DNA of 64,000 nucleotides from Leifsonia sp. EB41 (GTDB lineage: Bacteria > Actinomycetota > Actinomycetes > Actinomycetales > Microbacteriaceae). A program made the translations under genes and the position numbers. Shown in pieces: positions 63,401-64,000 of the stretch. Each line of letters starts with the position of its first letter. Positions within the stretch are counted from its first letter, which is position 1. The DNA is taken from positions 1,736,001 through 1,800,000 of the forward strand of contig NZ_JBGCCJ010000001.1 of NCBI RefSeq assembly GCF_041262565.1. The letters are read 5' to 3'. The notes beneath the pieces were generated by a model. The model made no database searches. It saw only the letters and a program-made list of their open reading frames with translations, and was not told the origin of the DNA.

Positions 63401-64000
63401 TCAGAGCTGTCGGCCGCCCGCAGGGGTCGTGAACACCGGGGGCTCCGGCGACTCGCCGTCCGGCGCGCCTCCGGCGGGGCCGCCCGTAGCGGCCGCATCG
63501 CCACCCTTCGCCGCCCGGCGGGCGATGCGGCGCTCGCGCGCGCCCTCCACCAGGTTGTACAGGGTCGGCAGCACCACAAGGGTCAGCACCGTGGACGAGA
63601 TCAGGCCGCCGATCACCACGATGGCGAGCGGCTGCGAGATGAAACCACCATGGCCGGTCACGCCCAGCGCCATCGGCGACAGGGCTGCGATGGTCGCAAG
63701 CGCGGTCATCAGGATCGGGCGCAGACGACGGGAGGCGCCGTGCACGACCGCGTCGCCGACCGTCAGACCCCTCGCGCGGTACTGGTTGACGAGGTCGATG
63801 AGCACGATCGCGTTGGTCACCACGATGCCGATCAGCATCAGCACGCCGATGAGCGAGGCGACGCCGAGCGGGATGCCGGAGGCGAGCTGCAGCAGGATGG
63901 CGCCGGTCGCCGCGAACGGCACCGAGACCAGGAGGAGCAGCGGCTGCCGCAGCGAGCGGAACGTCGCCACCATGACGATGTAGACGATCAGGATCGCCGC
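63401..64000 (-). CDS. RND-family efflux permease, C-terminal fragment
   Basis: The reading frame is open to the window edge, so the start lies outside. The visible 199 residues contain GVASLIGVLMLIGIVVTNAIVLIDLVNQYRARG and AVVHGASRRLRPILMTALATIAALSPMALG, matching the last helices of HAE1/AcrB-like RND pumps, then a soluble Gly/Ala/Pro tail. It exports drugs or lipids by proton antiport. A family-1 palindrome follows the stop. Confidence 0.85.
   Translation of the reverse strand, partial: AAILIVYIVMVATFRSLRQPLLLLVSVPFAATGAILLQLASGIPLGVASLIGVLMLIGIVVTNAIVLIDLVNQYRARGLTVGDAVVHGASRRLRPILMTALATIAALSPMALGVTGHGGFISQPLAIVVIGGLISSTVLTLVVLPTLYNLVEGARERRIARRAAKGGDAAATGGPAGGAPDGESPEPPVFTTPAGGRQL

Overview
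High-GC actinobacterial chromosome, most likely Microbacteriaceae (Leifsonia-like). This rests on strong third-position GC, GTG/TTG starts, PspA, ChrB-type and DUF6458-type proteins, and many genes whose -10 hexamer lies only 6-8 bases before the start codon, as expected for leaderless transcripts. No rRNA, tRNA, CRISPR array, transposase or origin was seen.

Layout. 1-1.7 kb: end of an unknown gene, pspA and a conserved hypothetical. 1.65-6.0 kb: an XRE-cupin regulator divergent from a four-gene unit (ureohydrolase, NCS1 permease, SnoaL-like protein, cyclase-family hydrolase) that looks like a catabolic module of unknown substrate. 6.0-8.1 kb: small hypothetical, ChrB-like protein, FTR1-like/COG4280 membrane protein. 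8.2-12.2 kb: iron-type ABC importer; it and the COG4280 gene share a TAAC-N4-GTTA palindrome. 12.3-17.3 kb: PAP2 phosphatase, two hypotheticals, MarR/MDR pair, DHA2 efflux pump. 17.4-21.2 kb: APC permease and YtcJ-like amidohydrolase divergent from a TetR gene with a 30-bp operator. 21.2-22.3 kb: a lower-GC single-gene insert (TIR/NDT-like protein) splitting an intergenic palindrome. 22.3-29.1 kb: LacI-controlled sugar ABC importer and GH3 glycosidase. 29.2-32.5 kb: VOC protein, 3-hydroxybutyrate dehydrogenase and two alpha/beta hydrolases, the second frameshifted. 32.5-33.3 kb: TacAT-like toxin-antitoxin. 33.3-36.7 kb: TetR, agmatine deiminase and an amidase. 36.8-40.0 kb: NAD(P)-binding protein, MarR, argG, MarR. 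40-44.6 kb: LAL-type LuxR regulator and a frameshifted UDP-glucose dehydrogenase. 44.6-50.2 kb: Ser/Thr kinase, MarR, small membrane proteins, PLP decarboxylase, methyltransferase, APH-like kinase. 50.3-56.8 kb: DEAD-box helicase with an RRD-repeat tail, oxidoreductase, SRPBCC, GNAT, holin-like protein, HtrA-type protease. 56.8-63.2 kb: histidine utilisation (IclR, hutH, hutU, hutI, hutG) with a repeated operator. 63.4 kb to the end: RND efflux permease fragment.

Three unrelated families of intergenic palindromes sit almost only at 3' ends and between convergent genes. The most unusual structure is the family-1 palindrome at 21229-22264: removing the insert and one copy of a 10-bp direct repeat restores an intact element like that at 63330-63390. 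Nitrogen salvage dominates the window: two ureohydrolase-superfamily enzymes, agmatine deiminase, an amidase, hut and argG.
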